A stretch of 58,796 bases of DNA from a virus, in the IMG/VR virus record IMGVR_UViG_3300042890_001480, positions 1 to 58,796 of that record, one strand, 5' to 3'. The notes beneath the pieces are model-generated. The model saw only the letters and a program-made list of their open reading frames with translations. It was not told the DNA's origin and searched no databases. Of the stretch, positions 49,509-58,796 are shown one piece after another (positions within the stretch are counted from its first letter, which is position 1; every line of letters begins with the position of its first letter). Made by a program: the position numbers and the translations under genes.

Positions 49509-50176
49509 TGACAACAACATATTTACCAGTAGGATCATTAATATATTTAAATAATACATTAAAACTATCTGAGCATAATAGACAGCCTATATCAATTGAA
49601 ACTAATAGAATTGAAAAAACACAAAGAATGTCCAACGGCACACTGCGTAAATTTTTTATAGTAGATAAAAAATCGATAAATATTTCCTGGAACATGCTGC
49701 CATCATTTTCTACATTTACATTAGATGGCGGATATGGCGCATTAGATGTTAGATCTTTTTACGAAGGAACTGCCTCTAAGGCATCTGGAGCATTATCTGG
49801 AAATAGCACATTTGATGTTACACTAAGATATGGTGGCCCATCGACCATAACAAATGTTTCAGGTAACGGTACAACAATAACTTATACAGCTTCAAACAAT
49901 TTTTCTACAGGAGATAAAGTTACTGTTTATGGAGTAAATCCCTCTGGATATAATTTATCAAATGCTACTATAGCATCTGCATCTTCAAGCCAGTTTACAA
50001 TTACAAATGCTGCAACAGGCTCATTTGTTTCTGGCGGTCAAGCTTTTAAAACACAAACATTAAATATGATATTCACATCCTGTTCATTTGAATTAGTAAA
50101 GAGAAATGTTAAACAGGTCTCAGGTGATTCAGCACAGGAGTTTTGGAACGTATCTCTTTCTATGGAAGAGGTATAA
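49508..50176 (+). CDS. Distal-tail-like protein with an inserted beta module
   Basis: The 222-residue protein directly follows the tape measure, the place of the distal tail protein. Its ends (LPVGSLIYLNNTLKLSEHN, KKSINISWNMLPS, GGYGALDVRSFYEG; MIFTSCSFELVKRNVKQVSG, EFWNVSLSMEEV) form one beta domain. Residues about 112-182 are an inserted module, ITNVSGNGTTITYTASNNFS to ITNAATGSFVSGG. It closely matches the insert in the fibre at 26733 (ITSASGSGTTVTYTATNTFT to VTNAATGTYVSGG). It overlaps both neighbours by one base. The insert would decorate the tail tip. Confidence 0.75.
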   Translation: MTTTYLPVGSLIYLNNTLKLSEHNRQPISIETNRIEKTQRMSNGTLRKFFIVDKKSINISWNMLPSFSTFTLDGGYGALDVRSFYEGTASKASGALSGNSTFDVTLRYGGPSTITNVSGNGTTITYTASNNFSTGDKVTVYGVNPSGYNLSNATIASASSSQFTITNAATGSFVSGGQAFKTQTLNMIFTSCSFELVKRNVKQVSGDSAQEFWNVSLSMEEV

Positions 50177-52155
50177 TGCTTCAGTCAACAAATACTAATC
50201 TTCAAAATGTATTAAAGCAAAATTCATCCGTTAGAATAGATTCGGGATGTTATGTAGAATACAATATGAATATGCTTACAAATTTAACTAGCTCTAGCAT
50301 AACTGGTCCAGCATATAAAACATTTGCTAATGGCAGACAACCATTTAAAAAATTATTTCCAATAGAAACAATTATTAAATCTTTTAGGCCAAATGGGGCA
50401 GGAATTAAGTATGCAATTCTGGGCGACATGACATATGGAGAATATAGAGATCCAACCTCAGTTGATTATAATTTAAATTATAGGTTATACTATCCTGGCC
50501 TAGACACATATTATAAATATTGGGTAAGTAATATTGGAGAAGGCGGAACAATTACAATTACATATCCTAAAACTATTATAGCAAATAAAATAGTTTTAAA
50601 ATTTGAAATTTCACATGCGACCCCAGGAACTTGGACAATTTATGGAACACCAGCTGGCGGCAGCGAAGCAACTTTATTATCGGGGACTAATTCAAGCATA
50701 CCAGCATTTGGATCTGGAGTTTATAATGCAGGAGTGCTAACAATATACTATACGGGTTCTACCTGGACAACAGATGCATCATTGCATAATCCAGATACAT
50801 ATGTAAGCCTAACATCAATTAAAGCCACATTTGCTGGTGTATCTGCCAAGTATATTGGAGTTATTGAATTTGCACCAATTTGGGTAAAAGACATATCTTC
50901 AAATGTTGTAGATTTTTCTATTTCAAAAACATCGTCTTCAAATTCAGAAGGTCAACTACCAATAGGAATGGTAACCGCAAACCTTTTGTCTTTAAATATT
51001 AATAGCTACAACTCTTCTTCTATGGATATATTAAATTATGATAGGGCTAATAGTTATGTATTTAACGTAAATAAAATTTACATGTATAAACAAATTCAGT
51101 TAAAGCCATACTTTAAAATATATCATTCTAATGGGGCATACGGATCAGGTTCAGATAAATACGACAGAATAGATCAAGGTATATTTTATGTAGACAGCTG
51201 GGAAACTTCTGAGTTTAATGATGTTTCTATAACATGTTTAGATGCAGCAAAAATATTGCAGGAAACAATTCCACCGACCATACTTTGTGAAAACTATTCT
51301 GCAACAGCAATTTTTAGAAGACTTTTAGATAGCATAGGATTTACAACATATAAATTTAATACAATTACAAACGATCAATCTATAATATCTCCAAATTATT
51401 GGTGGGCAGACGACAATAAAACAGTCTGGCAATGTATTCAGGAGTTATGTACAGATACACAGATGCTGGCAAGCGTAGATGAAAATGGAGTATTACAATT
51501 TTATAGCAGAGACTATTTGTATACAACAAGATCAAGCGTGTGGGATCTTACAAGTGAAACCAGTAGCGGAACATTGCCAAATATAGCATCTTTAAATAAA
51601 AAAGATTTAGCTTCTGCTAATCAAGTTATTGTTAGATGGAGAAGCGCTGTAACATCTAATTATGAACAAAACTCAGATATTATTTGGAAATCAGATCCAA
51701 CATTTTTAGCTGCTGCGGCATTAACTCAAGATTTAAACGCCACAGATGTTTCAACATATGACTCAAATGGCGCAGCTACTTTGTCAAAGTATGTTTACCT
51801 TGAACCCATTACAACCAGTAACTATCAAAATGAGCAGGTGCTGTATTCATTTAGCGGCTACCTTGTAATTGAAGACGAAATAATAGAGTATGATGCTATT
51901 CAATATCAATATGACGCATTAGATAATTCTGGCATTAATTATGTAGATATAAAATCTAGCTCAGATTTATTTAAATATAGAGGACTTGCTAAATTAGGCT
52001 CTCAAAACTTTAAACCCAGTGGTTTATATAGAATAAAATCAAGAGGGGCTTTTGGAACAGGACCCACTTCTGGTAATCCAGGGTATCCTCATAGAGCGGG
52101 AACAGATCAACAACTTAATTCATGGACAATTAAGGAGGTTGTTTTTAAAAACTAA
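50176..52155 (+). CDS. Tail hub / tail-associated protein
   Basis: I place the start at ATG 50176, overlapping the preceding stop (TAATG), which gives 659 residues; a longer frame from 50143 would overlap the previous gene by 34 bases. Residues about 100-250 resemble a carbohydrate-binding-like beta sandwich (YKYWVSNIGEGGTITITYP, ISHATPGTWTIYGTPAGG). Residues 260-500 carry hub-like features (VDFSISKTSSSNSEGQLPIG, YRIDQGIFYVD-type strands, ITCLDAAKILQETIPP, WQCIQELCTDTQMLASVDEN). Such proteins form the tail hub at the tip and bind fibres. Confidence 0.72.
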   Translation: MLQSTNTNLQNVLKQNSSVRIDSGCYVEYNMNMLTNLTSSSITGPAYKTFANGRQPFKKLFPIETIIKSFRPNGAGIKYAILGDMTYGEYRDPTSVDYNLNYRLYYPGLDTYYKYWVSNIGEGGTITITYPKTIIANKIVLKFEISHATPGTWTIYGTPAGGSEATLLSGTNSSIPAFGSGVYNAGVLTIYYTGSTWTTDASLHNPDTYVSLTSIKATFAGVSAKYIGVIEFAPIWVKDISSNVVDFSISKTSSSNSEGQLPIGMVTANLLSLNINSYNSSSMDILNYDRANSYVFNVNKIYMYKQIQLKPYFKIYHSNGAYGSGSDKYDRIDQGIFYVDSWETSEFNDVSITCLDAAKILQETIPPTILCENYSATAIFRRLLDSIGFTTYKFNTITNDQSIISPNYWWADDNKTVWQCIQELCTDTQMLASVDENGVLQFYSRDYLYTTRSSVWDLTSETSSGTLPNIASLNKKDLASANQVIVRWRSAVTSNYEQNSDIIWKSDPTFLAAAALTQDLNATDVSTYDSNGAATLSKYVYLEPITTSNYQNEQVLYSFSGYLVIEDEIIEYDAIQYQYDALDNSGINYVDIKSSSDLFKYRGLAKLGSQNFKPSGLYRIKSRGAFGTGPTSGNPGYPHRAGTDQQLNSWTIKEVVFKN

Positions 52156-52157
52156 TT

Positions 52158-53990
52158 ATGGCACAAACACTACAAATATTAGAAGTTGGAAACTCTAGCA
52201 CAAATATAAATATTTTTAGCGTGGCTATTTTATTTAGTCAAACGTCCGCACAGATTGTTCTTTCTGCAAATAGCGGAAATCTTATTGGTAGTTATTCCTA
52301 TAAATTAGAAAGATTAACATACGTTGTAACTGGCGGAACAGCATTTAGCGCTTCTACTGTAGTAAACACTTTTTATAAATCAGGACCAGCAGCAATAATT
52401 CCACAAGCAAATCCACAACTTCATACCTTTACCTCATTAGTAAAAGGTGCCCAATATAGAATTACCGCTAGAACTTTTATTCAAGATGGTGGAGCAGGTC
52501 AAACTGGAAATTTAGTTTCTTATGATTTTACAATGGCCAAAGATTCAGCAGCAGCATCAATTATACAAACAGCTACCCCTACAAATCCATTATACGGAAG
52601 CCTAGTAGATATACAATTTGCTAATTCAACTTATGATCCAGTTTTAGGAACATTTGTTCCAGCTACAATAACTTCGGAAACTCCAGTTTTAGATCAGCCA
52701 TATTCTTCGGGAACAAACGTATTAAATAACAAAACATATTTTACACAAACAGGCAGCTATTTAAAAACTACAAAATCATTATTTAAATTATCTCAATCAA
52801 CAACAAATAATTACGCATATACCACTGCATATAAATCTTTTTCACAATTAAACACATCACAGTCCTACTACCTATTTGGAGCAAATCTATTTTTTGACGC
52901 CACGTTAGACAAGCCAAATCAGTCTGGAGGGGTATGTTTTTTTGTCTCTAATGACGGAATGGATGGGTATTATGCGGAATTACAAACTACTGCATCTTCA
53001 GCATCCTTATCTTCAAGCAAACAATTTCAAATTTTTAGAATTAAAAGTGGAGTTAAGTCTGCATTATTAGATACTCAAATTGGAATTACAAAAACTTTAG
53101 CGGGGGTATATGGTGGTCAAACTTATAAAATTGATATAAAGGTTGCTGTTGAAAGTACAAAAAGAACAATAACTGCTTATGTAAATGGATTTAAAATTAC
53201 AGCAGTTGATGATTCCGTAGACAGATTGCCAATAACTGATAAAGTGGCGATGGTATGCAGAATTGGAACAGTTTATTTTGACTACATTTATGGAATGCAT
53301 ATAGGCGTAGATTCTTATAATCAAGATTCTTTAATAAATGTGTATGAAGGAAAATATCCTAAAAATATAATTTCATTTTTATATGGAGAAAGAGTTAACA
53401 TAAATGATCCTGCCATTACCCCAATAAATTCTGGATTCATAGAAGAGTTCGGAGCTGTTGCAAGGGAGCTTAGGGTATTAAAAACTAAATATGAAAGTAG
53501 GCCAGCATTCCCTGTATACGCATCAACAGGAGTAAACTCATTTGCTAAAATTATAGGTCAAAGACTTTCTTCATCGGGAGCAGAGGTATATGTATTAAAT
53601 AATTCTGGAACCTATATTCCTTTAGACGACTCTCAATTTTATTCCTTCTATATTCTTGGAAATTATATTAGCCAGTCTGGAGAAATTGAATATATTGAAA
53701 ATAGCGCTGGAGAATACTCTTCTGCAGAACCAATCACATTTACATCTTCTTGGATACAAAAAAATTCAGACGTGATAGCTTTAGCAAACTGGATTAAAAA
53801 TGTATGGTCTAAAAAACAATCTATATTAGAAATTTCAATATTTGGAAATCCATTATTGACAGTTGGAGATGTCATATCTGTAAATTATCCATACCTAGAA
53901 TTAACTACAGCTCAAAAATTTTTAATAACAGATGTAAATCATTCATATAAGGAAGGACTAGAAACCAGTATAGTTTGTCGGACATTATAG
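52158..53990 (+). CDS. Minor tail protein with LamG-like domain
   Basis: The 610-residue protein starts with Ig/FN3-like strands (residues 10-130; IVLSANSGNLIGSYSYKLER). A LamG-like domain follows at about 205-395 (YYLFGANLFFDATLDKPNQS, GGVCFFVSNDGMDGYYAELQ, RTITAYVNGFKITAVDD). The C-terminal part (about 530-610; WIQKNSDVIALANWIKNVWS, VGDVISVNYPYLELTTAQKF, FLITDVNHSYKEGLETSIVC) resembles the hub-like C-terminus of minor tail proteins. So a sugar-binding domain appears to be built into a tail-tip protein. It starts two bases after the previous stop. Confidence 0.7.
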   Translation: MAQTLQILEVGNSSTNINIFSVAILFSQTSAQIVLSANSGNLIGSYSYKLERLTYVVTGGTAFSASTVVNTFYKSGPAAIIPQANPQLHTFTSLVKGAQYRITARTFIQDGGAGQTGNLVSYDFTMAKDSAAASIIQTATPTNPLYGSLVDIQFANSTYDPVLGTFVPATITSETPVLDQPYSSGTNVLNNKTYFTQTGSYLKTTKSLFKLSQSTTNNYAYTTAYKSFSQLNTSQSYYLFGANLFFDATLDKPNQSGGVCFFVSNDGMDGYYAELQTTASSASLSSSKQFQIFRIKSGVKSALLDTQIGITKTLAGVYGGQTYKIDIKVAVESTKRTITAYVNGFKITAVDDSVDRLPITDKVAMVCRIGTVYFDYIYGMHIGVDSYNQDSLINVYEGKYPKNIISFLYGERVNINDPAITPINSGFIEEFGAVARELRVLKTKYESRPAFPVYASTGVNSFAKIIGQRLSSSGAEVYVLNNSGTYIPLDDSQFYSFYILGNYISQSGEIEYIENSAGEYSSAEPITFTSSWIQKNSDVIALANWIKNVWSKKQSILEISIFGNPLLTVGDVISVNYPYLELTTAQKFLITDVNHSYKEGLETSIVCRTL

Positions 53991-54008
53991 CCGATGAAAT
54001 GGTATAAT
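53979..54008 (+). promoter_or_regulatory. Promoter of the last tip genes, leaderless
   Basis: CGGACA (53979-53984) and TATAAT (54003-54008), the latter preceded by TGG, are 18 bases apart. Seven bases separate the -10 from the ATG at 54016, so the mRNA should be leaderless. The -35 is the same TCGGACAT found three times near 334-422. It overlaps the end of the previous gene. Confidence 0.6.
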
Positions 54009-54015
54009 AAAAATT

Positions 54016-54405
54016 ATGGTAGCCCCAGAAGATAGAAAATCAACGCACTCGATTACAGGTGTTGCGCCAGCTACGGCATTAAGAACTAGTGCCGATGCTG
54101 GAATTGCAGATCCCTCAAAAATTAGACTATTATCTAACATAACACTTTCTCAATATAATACAGGAAATTTTTTAGACTTTGACCCTACAAATATTACAGG
54201 ATCAGCAACATTTAATTTATTAGATCCATTATTAGTTCCAAGATTAGAAGATGTTTCTATAGATAATATTGCAAGTGGTACCTATCTAGATGCTTCTGGT
54301 AAAACAAGAGCAAGGATTGTATTTAATATAAAAAATCCAGATACAACAAAAATAGTTGATGTAGATATAAGACAATCACTGACATCTACAGAAAGTGGTT
54401 TATGA
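54016..54405 (+). CDS. Hypothetical tail-tip protein
   Basis: The 129-residue protein has an unstructured start (MVAPEDRKSTHSITGVAPAT) and a beta domain with LEDVSIDNIASGTYLDASGK and RARIVFNIKNPDTTKIVDVD. No membrane segment or catalytic motif is seen. It is the first gene of a transcript with three further tip genes and overlaps the next gene by four bases (ATGA). It may be a small linker for the following fibres. Confidence 0.65.
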   Translation: MVAPEDRKSTHSITGVAPATALRTSADAGIADPSKIRLLSNITLSQYNTGNFLDFDPTNITGSATFNLLDPLLVPRLEDVSIDNIASGTYLDASGKTRARIVFNIKNPDTTKIVDVDIRQSLTSTESGL

Positions 54406-55361
54406 TGATAAAAGGTGAATATGTATTTTATGAAAATGGTCAAGAAATTTATAGGCAGCCCAACATAATAACAAATTTTGGTAAAAGATATATGACATCA
54501 TTTTTGGCTGGCACAGTATCTGGAGGAACAAAAGATATATGCTTAGGAATAGCTGATTCTACAGATTATACATTAGAGGCAGCAAATACTAGGCTAGGTT
54601 TTGAATTTTATAAGTTACCCGTTACTCTAGGAAGCATGGATATAAATACATCTACTCCCACATACGATGTTGTTTATAAAACAACAATTCCGCAAGATGT
54701 GGTGGGAGTTATAAAAGAAGTAGGAATTTATCCAGGCACTAGAACCTCAATTAATAACTATGACAGTAAATTTATTTCAGATTTTGAAATAGAAACAGAT
54801 TGGTATACAGCAGACACTAGTCAAAATCCAACATCTTTTACTTCTAGCCCAAGCCCAAGAATAGGTGCTTCTGTATTAGAATTTAAATTTGAAACAGGAG
54901 ACACTTCTAATACTACTAGAGAATATAAGTCTAATGTTGGTCTGCTAGATATTTCTGGATATAGCGCTAACGATAGCCTGACTTTGGCATATAATAGAGC
55001 CCACTCTAATTTAGCTTCTATAAAAATTAAATTTTATACATCATCAGGAAATTATTATTATGGAATTTTTACCCCAACTTCTGGAACTGGAAATAAAATA
55101 ACTTCAATAGATATGTCTGACATATTTACAAATACAGTTGGTACCCCAGATGCCTCATCAATAAGCACAATAGGTTTTGAATTGACAAGAACATCGGCAG
55201 CATCGGCAGCAACAGCCTACATGGAAGGGTTTAGAATAAATGATGAAGACACCTTTGACCCCAATTTTGGATTAATAAGTAGATCGGTTTTAGGCTCTGC
55301 AATAACCAAAACTGCTGGAAGAGCAATAGATATAGAGTATAAACTTAGTTTAGGATTTTAA
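54402..55361 (+). CDS. Tail fibre or tip protein with beta-sandwich insert
   Basis: The 319-residue protein starts with GEYVFYENGQEIYRQPNIIT and continues GKRYMTSFLAGT and CLGIADSTDYTLEAANTRLGFE, a common N-terminal domain of phage tip fibres (attachment part), to about residue 125. A galactose-binding-like beta sandwich with FETGDTSNTTREYKSNVGLL and FTNTVGTPDASSISTIGFEL follows (130-285), then the closing strand DIEYKLSLGF. The middle domain may bind a sugar. The start lies in a four-base overlap; the stop abuts the next ATG. Confidence 0.7.
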   Translation: MMIKGEYVFYENGQEIYRQPNIITNFGKRYMTSFLAGTVSGGTKDICLGIADSTDYTLEAANTRLGFEFYKLPVTLGSMDINTSTPTYDVVYKTTIPQDVVGVIKEVGIYPGTRTSINNYDSKFISDFEIETDWYTADTSQNPTSFTSSPSPRIGASVLEFKFETGDTSNTTREYKSNVGLLDISGYSANDSLTLAYNRAHSNLASIKIKFYTSSGNYYYGIFTPTSGTGNKITSIDMSDIFTNTVGTPDASSISTIGFELTRTSAASAATAYMEGFRINDEDTFDPNFGLISRSVLGSAITKTAGRAIDIEYKLSLGF

Positions 55362-56657
55362 ATGGCAGATACAAATATTTTTAGAAAAACGGTATCAAGT
55401 TTATATCCAGGTAAAACATATTATTTTCAATTTAGATGGAAATACGCAGATGGAACTTATGGAGATTGGTCTGCTACAAAAACCGAAATAGCTGCAGGAA
55501 TTTTACAGGTAGAAGCCCCCACTCTAGCAACTGGACTAACTGCAGCTCCCGCATCTTTTGGGGTTACAGTAGACTGGGATGGCACATATGCATCTTCAAC
55601 ATTTTTAGGATTTAAAGCAATTAATATTTATGCCAGCACATCAAATTTAGGATCCTCTACAACAACAAATTTGACTGCAAATTTAGTTGGAACTATGACG
55701 GTCGACCAAGTTAAAAATAGAATAACAATTGGCTCTACTTTATTAAAAAATGTTTTATCATTAACTTCTAGTAGTGTATATATTACAGATATGTATTTTT
55801 ATTTTATTACAATAAATGAAAATAATGAAGTTTATAAGTCTGGTGGAGTAGCAACATATACAAGAATAAATTCTTCTGCCATAAGACCAGCACAAGCAAA
55901 TAAAATAGATTTAGAAAATGGAACAATATCGATTGAAAATTTAGTGGCAGGAAATGGACAATTTACAGAATATTTAAGAGCTGGAATTAGGGCGGGAGAT
56001 GGAAGTGGTGCTAGAATTGAAATTAGTGGATCTAGCTCTAATATTACATCAACTAATGGCGGAACAATATTACCAGGACTTACAATTTATGATTCTGCTG
56101 GAGGACAATCTTTAAGAGCACCGTTGTCGGGTGGCCTAACAATAACTGGAACAATTACTGGTTCTACAATCACTGGTTCCAGTATTACCTCAACTGGAAT
56201 CGGACAATTTAATGGAACATTAACAATAAATGGCGGGTACATAGCGCATACAACTGGAGTTTGGTTAGATACTCCAGATTTTCAAGTTGGCACATTTTCT
56301 GGAAGTGTTGGATACTTTAGTTTAAGTAGTGCTGGATCTGCTTATTTAGGAAATACAAATGCTTCAAATTTAGCATTTAGAATAAATCAGTCATCTGCTG
56401 GGTTCACTGTATTTAAAGGAATTCAAATTCAATCTTTTGATAATAGCTATTATTCTCAAGCATCTTATAATACTAGATCTGAGGCTAGTGGTGGAATAAA
56501 TTCAAGCATAGCATTTAAAACAGTTGTTGTTGGAGATTACGGACACCTAATGCATGGAAGAGCTTTATATTACGGATCTGCTGGTACATCAGCTGCAATA
56601 GAAAGTGCAACTTCAGCAACATCAACTATAGGCGACATATTTTTTAGTACGAGTTGA
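55362..56657 (+). CDS. Tip fibre with FN3-like N-terminus
   Basis: Residues 5-50 (TVSSLYPGKTYYFQFRWKYADGTYGDWSATK) and 55-150 (APTLATGLTAAPASFGVTVDWDG and onward) read as two fibronectin type III-like domains. A shaft follows with ANKIDLENGTISIENLVAGNGQF and repeated TITGTITGSTITGSSITS strands, typical of fibre or baseplate-spike beta structure. The C-terminus is a globular tip (AYLGNTNASNLAFRINQSSAGFTVF and onward). It is the third gene of the tip transcript; the next gene starts four bases later. Confidence 0.72.
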   Translation: MADTNIFRKTVSSLYPGKTYYFQFRWKYADGTYGDWSATKTEIAAGILQVEAPTLATGLTAAPASFGVTVDWDGTYASSTFLGFKAINIYASTSNLGSSTTTNLTANLVGTMTVDQVKNRITIGSTLLKNVLSLTSSSVYITDMYFYFITINENNEVYKSGGVATYTRINSSAIRPAQANKIDLENGTISIENLVAGNGQFTEYLRAGIRAGDGSGARIEISGSSSNITSTNGGTILPGLTIYDSAGGQSLRAPLSGGLTITGTITGSTITGSSITSTGIGQFNGTLTINGGYIAHTTGVWLDTPDFQVGTFSGSVGYFSLSSAGSAYLGNTNASNLAFRINQSSAGFTVFKGIQIQSFDNSYYSQASYNTRSEASGGINSSIAFKTVVVGDYGHLMHGRALYYGSAGTSAAIESATSATSTIGDIFFSTS

Positions 56658-56661
56658 TAAA

Positions 56662-58796
56662 ATGAGCATATGGAGTAAAACTGGAAATAGCGCCTGGTCG
56701 AAAATTAATTCTCTTTTTATTAAAACTGGTAGCGTTACATGGACCGAGTTACTAGGTGCCTGGGTTAAAACTGGTTCCACTACATGGACAAAAGTATTTA
56801 CAAGATTTTTAGTTCCAGCTAATACTGTAGCCCCAGCTGTTACTGGAAGCGAGTACCTATATGGAACTTTGACTGGAACTTTAGGAAGTTGGACATCTCC
56901 AAATGGAGCAAACAGTTATAGTCGTCAATGGCAAAGCGCTGCAAATAATTCTGGATCTGCTGGTTCTTATGGAAACATATCAGGTGCAACATCTAGTACC
57001 TATACAACTACAATAAATGAAAATGGTAGGTGGGTTAGATTAAGAGTAACTGCAACAAATTTAAGTGGAGACTCTGTTGCATTTTCAAATGAAGTATTAA
57101 TTACAAAATATTCTCCAGTTTCTCTATTACCTTATACACTTTCTGGGACCCCAACTGTTGGCGGAACTTTAACAGCCCAAGAACAAATTGGTTCATGGAA
57201 AAGTACAACAACCAATACAGACGATACATATCCAGACACTTTTGAATATGAATGGAGCTGGTCAGATGGGACAATTAGACAGTCTACGGCATATAATTCC
57301 GTTAACAGTAGTAGTTATCTAATAGTTAATGCTGATTTAAATAATACAATTAGGGTAAGGGTTACAGGAACAAACTCGGCAATATTAGATTCCCCTAATC
57401 GTGGTGCAGGATCAGCCACAAGTAACTACACAACTTCTGGCACAATTACTTCACAGTATTCTTTTGCTTTTGGAAATACCCTGTACGTTGGATCTAATGG
57501 CTACATAACTTTAGATCAGGCCCCCTCGTCTGCAGTTGCAGCCCTACCAGCTGGAAACGGAAGAACTCTTAATATATGGAATGAAGATTTAGTTCAATAT
57601 AGACTTCAAGAGTATTCTGATAGCAGCAATTATCATTTATATTTTAGAGCATATAGATACCAGTCCCCCCTTGTTCAATCCGCAATTAATGCGTTAGATT
57701 ATCAAATTAAATTTTATACAAGCCAACCGTATTGTGATGTTTATTTATTTAGAAAAGGAAGTAGTGTTCCTGCATATATAAACAATCCAGGTTACTATTC
57801 AAACGGTTTATTCGGGACTTCTGGATTTTCTGGTACATTTACAGCAGGATCTGTTTTAAGAATTTATTTTAACGGAACCACCCCAGCAAACACATCTGTG
57901 GCAAGCTGGACCTCTATATCAAATTCATTATGGAAAGATATTACAACTACTCAAATAGATGACAGTTTTACCTCAGTTGTTACATCTGCAAATCAATCAT
58001 TTTCATTTACTTCTCCCACTCCTTCAAGTGTTACATATAGTGGTGGCGTGTTTACTATTAATTTTACAGGCGGATCTGGGCCATTTTACCAAGGTTGGTA
58101 TCAAACTGATAGCGGTGCAATAGGAACTCAACCCGCATTAACTGGAACAGTTGATTCTACTCCAGATGCACCACAAAGTGGTGGATCGTTTACATCTTCA
58201 CCTTTAACTAGAACACTAACTGGTACACCTGGATACACTTATTATTGGTGGGTAAGATCAGCAACATCTGCTACCATAACTGGTGCTGGTGAAGTAACAT
58301 CATGGTCTGGGCCAGTTTCAGTTACAATACCTAATGCAACAATGACTACTGCTCCAACCTATGGATCAGCAACTAGCACATCTGATGGGTTTACGGCAAG
58401 TATTAATAACACGCCAGACCCTTCTGGAGGAACATATGCCGTAGTATCAAATTCAAATGCTAATGCATCTACATCAATTACATCAGGTGGCGCAGTTACA
58501 GTTACTGGTCTTGCTGCATCAGCTTCAAATACAGTAACAGTAAGCTATGCAAAATTTGGATTTACTACAGTACAATTTACAGTTACTGGAACTGCATCAG
58601 CAGCAAATACCGCTCCAGGTGCAGTTAGAAATCTTAGTTATAGTTTAATTACTAGCGGGGCAAGGATAACTTGGGATGCTCCAACAAGTAATGGTGGATC
58701 AGCAATTACTAAGTATCAAATAAGAAGAGATTCGGCTAGTTTTTTTGATAATAGTCCATTGACCTCAACTACTTATGATTATACGCTTTCCCCTAA
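56662..58796 (+). CDS. Large tip adhesin with FN3 domain, cut by window edge
   Basis: An ATG at 56662 opens a frame that stays open to the end of the window (711 codons), so the C-terminus is missing. The N-terminus has tryptophan repeats of the type W-x-K-x-G-x3-W (SIWSKTGNSAWSKIN, FIKTGSVTWTEL, WVKTGSTTWTKVF). Bacterial-Ig-like modules follow (for example YSRQWQSAANNSGSAGSYGN, then LRVTATNLSGDS). A FN3 domain starts near the end (PGAVRNLSYSLITSGARITW, then DAPTSNGGSAITKYQIRRDS). The adhesive module chain suggests a long tip fibre. Confidence 0.75.
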   Translation, partial: MSIWSKTGNSAWSKINSLFIKTGSVTWTELLGAWVKTGSTTWTKVFTRFLVPANTVAPAVTGSEYLYGTLTGTLGSWTSPNGANSYSRQWQSAANNSGSAGSYGNISGATSSTYTTTINENGRWVRLRVTATNLSGDSVAFSNEVLITKYSPVSLLPYTLSGTPTVGGTLTAQEQIGSWKSTTTNTDDTYPDTFEYEWSWSDGTIRQSTAYNSVNSSSYLIVNADLNNTIRVRVTGTNSAILDSPNRGAGSATSNYTTSGTITSQYSFAFGNTLYVGSNGYITLDQAPSSAVAALPAGNGRTLNIWNEDLVQYRLQEYSDSSNYHLYFRAYRYQSPLVQSAINALDYQIKFYTSQPYCDVYLFRKGSSVPAYINNPGYYSNGLFGTSGFSGTFTAGSVLRIYFNGTTPANTSVASWTSISNSLWKDITTTQIDDSFTSVVTSANQSFSFTSPTPSSVTYSGGVFTINFTGGSGPFYQGWYQTDSGAIGTQPALTGTVDSTPDAPQSGGSFTSSPLTRTLTGTPGYTYYWWVRSATSATITGAGEVTSWSGPVSVTIPNATMTTAPTYGSATSTSDGFTASINNTPDPSGGTYAVVSNSNANASTSITSGGAVTVTGLAASASNTVTVSYAKFGFTTVQFTVTGTASAANTAPGAVRNLSYSLITSGARITWDAPTSNGGSAITKYQIRRDSASFFDNSPLTSTTYDYTLSP

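Noticed and set aside
50143-50175. Upstream ATG start for the tail hub gene
   Set aside because: It would overlap the previous gene by 34 bases and has no ribosome binding site. The ATG at 50176 overlaps the stop as TAATG, the usual pattern in this operon.

Overview
The window is the structural half of a tailed double-stranded DNA phage genome with low GC content (estimated by eye in the mid-30s percent, not counted). The capsid, connector and tail genes are siphovirus-like: an HK97-type portal, protease and capsid set, then connector proteins, a tail tube protein, a frameshifted tail-assembly chaperone, a very long tape measure and tail-tip proteins. No repressor, integrase, polymerase or terminase is visible, so those genes must lie outside the window. 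The host is not identified by any gene here. An actinobacterial host, for example an aquatic low-GC actinobacterium, is an inference. It rests on several promoters placed so close to start codons that the mRNAs would be leaderless, on the shape of the tail-assembly chaperone (GWSELDLAAL after the frameshift), and on a B12-dependent ribonucleotide reductase. Large repeat-rich fibres of this kind are common in phages from aquatic environments.

Layout. Positions 1-1,400 hold the end of a leftward region (two tiny genes, one a zinc-ribbon peptide), a non-coding region with direct repeats, tRNA-Asn(GTT), tRNA-Gly(GCC), an HNH nuclease gene and three copies of a TAGTCAACTA promoter-like element. 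Positions 1,420-3,114 (minus strand) hold a small membrane protein, two small proteins and an SLT-type muralytic enzyme. Positions 3,194-6,498 (plus) hold a GT-B glycosyltransferase, a class II ribonucleotide reductase and a small candidate holin with an EF-hand loop. Positions 6,574-33,076 are a 26.5-kb array of about twenty adhesin and fibre genes lying before the head genes. It includes a 2,204-residue fibre with about nineteen SQTANLQEWQ-type repeats, a run of LamG-like proteins, one fibrinogen-like protein, a 1,007-residue fibre and two propeller-like repeat proteins. Positions 33,140-42,334 hold portal, protease with a nested scaffold, capsid, connector genes, tail tube and chaperone. 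Positions 42,345-58,796 hold the tape measure, distal tail and hub proteins and further tip fibres; the last gene runs off the window.

The genes are mostly packed with 1-4 base overlaps (TAATG or ATGA), which implies translational coupling. Transcription units are separated by clear hairpin terminators after the capsid and tail tube genes, the two most highly expressed products, each followed by a fresh promoter. The most unusual content is the adhesin region: a few modules (the SQTANLQEWQ repeat, a small FTV beta module, LamG domains and the propeller repeat) have been copied between genes. One module has landed in a tail-tip protein, and another interrupts a copy of the repeat.
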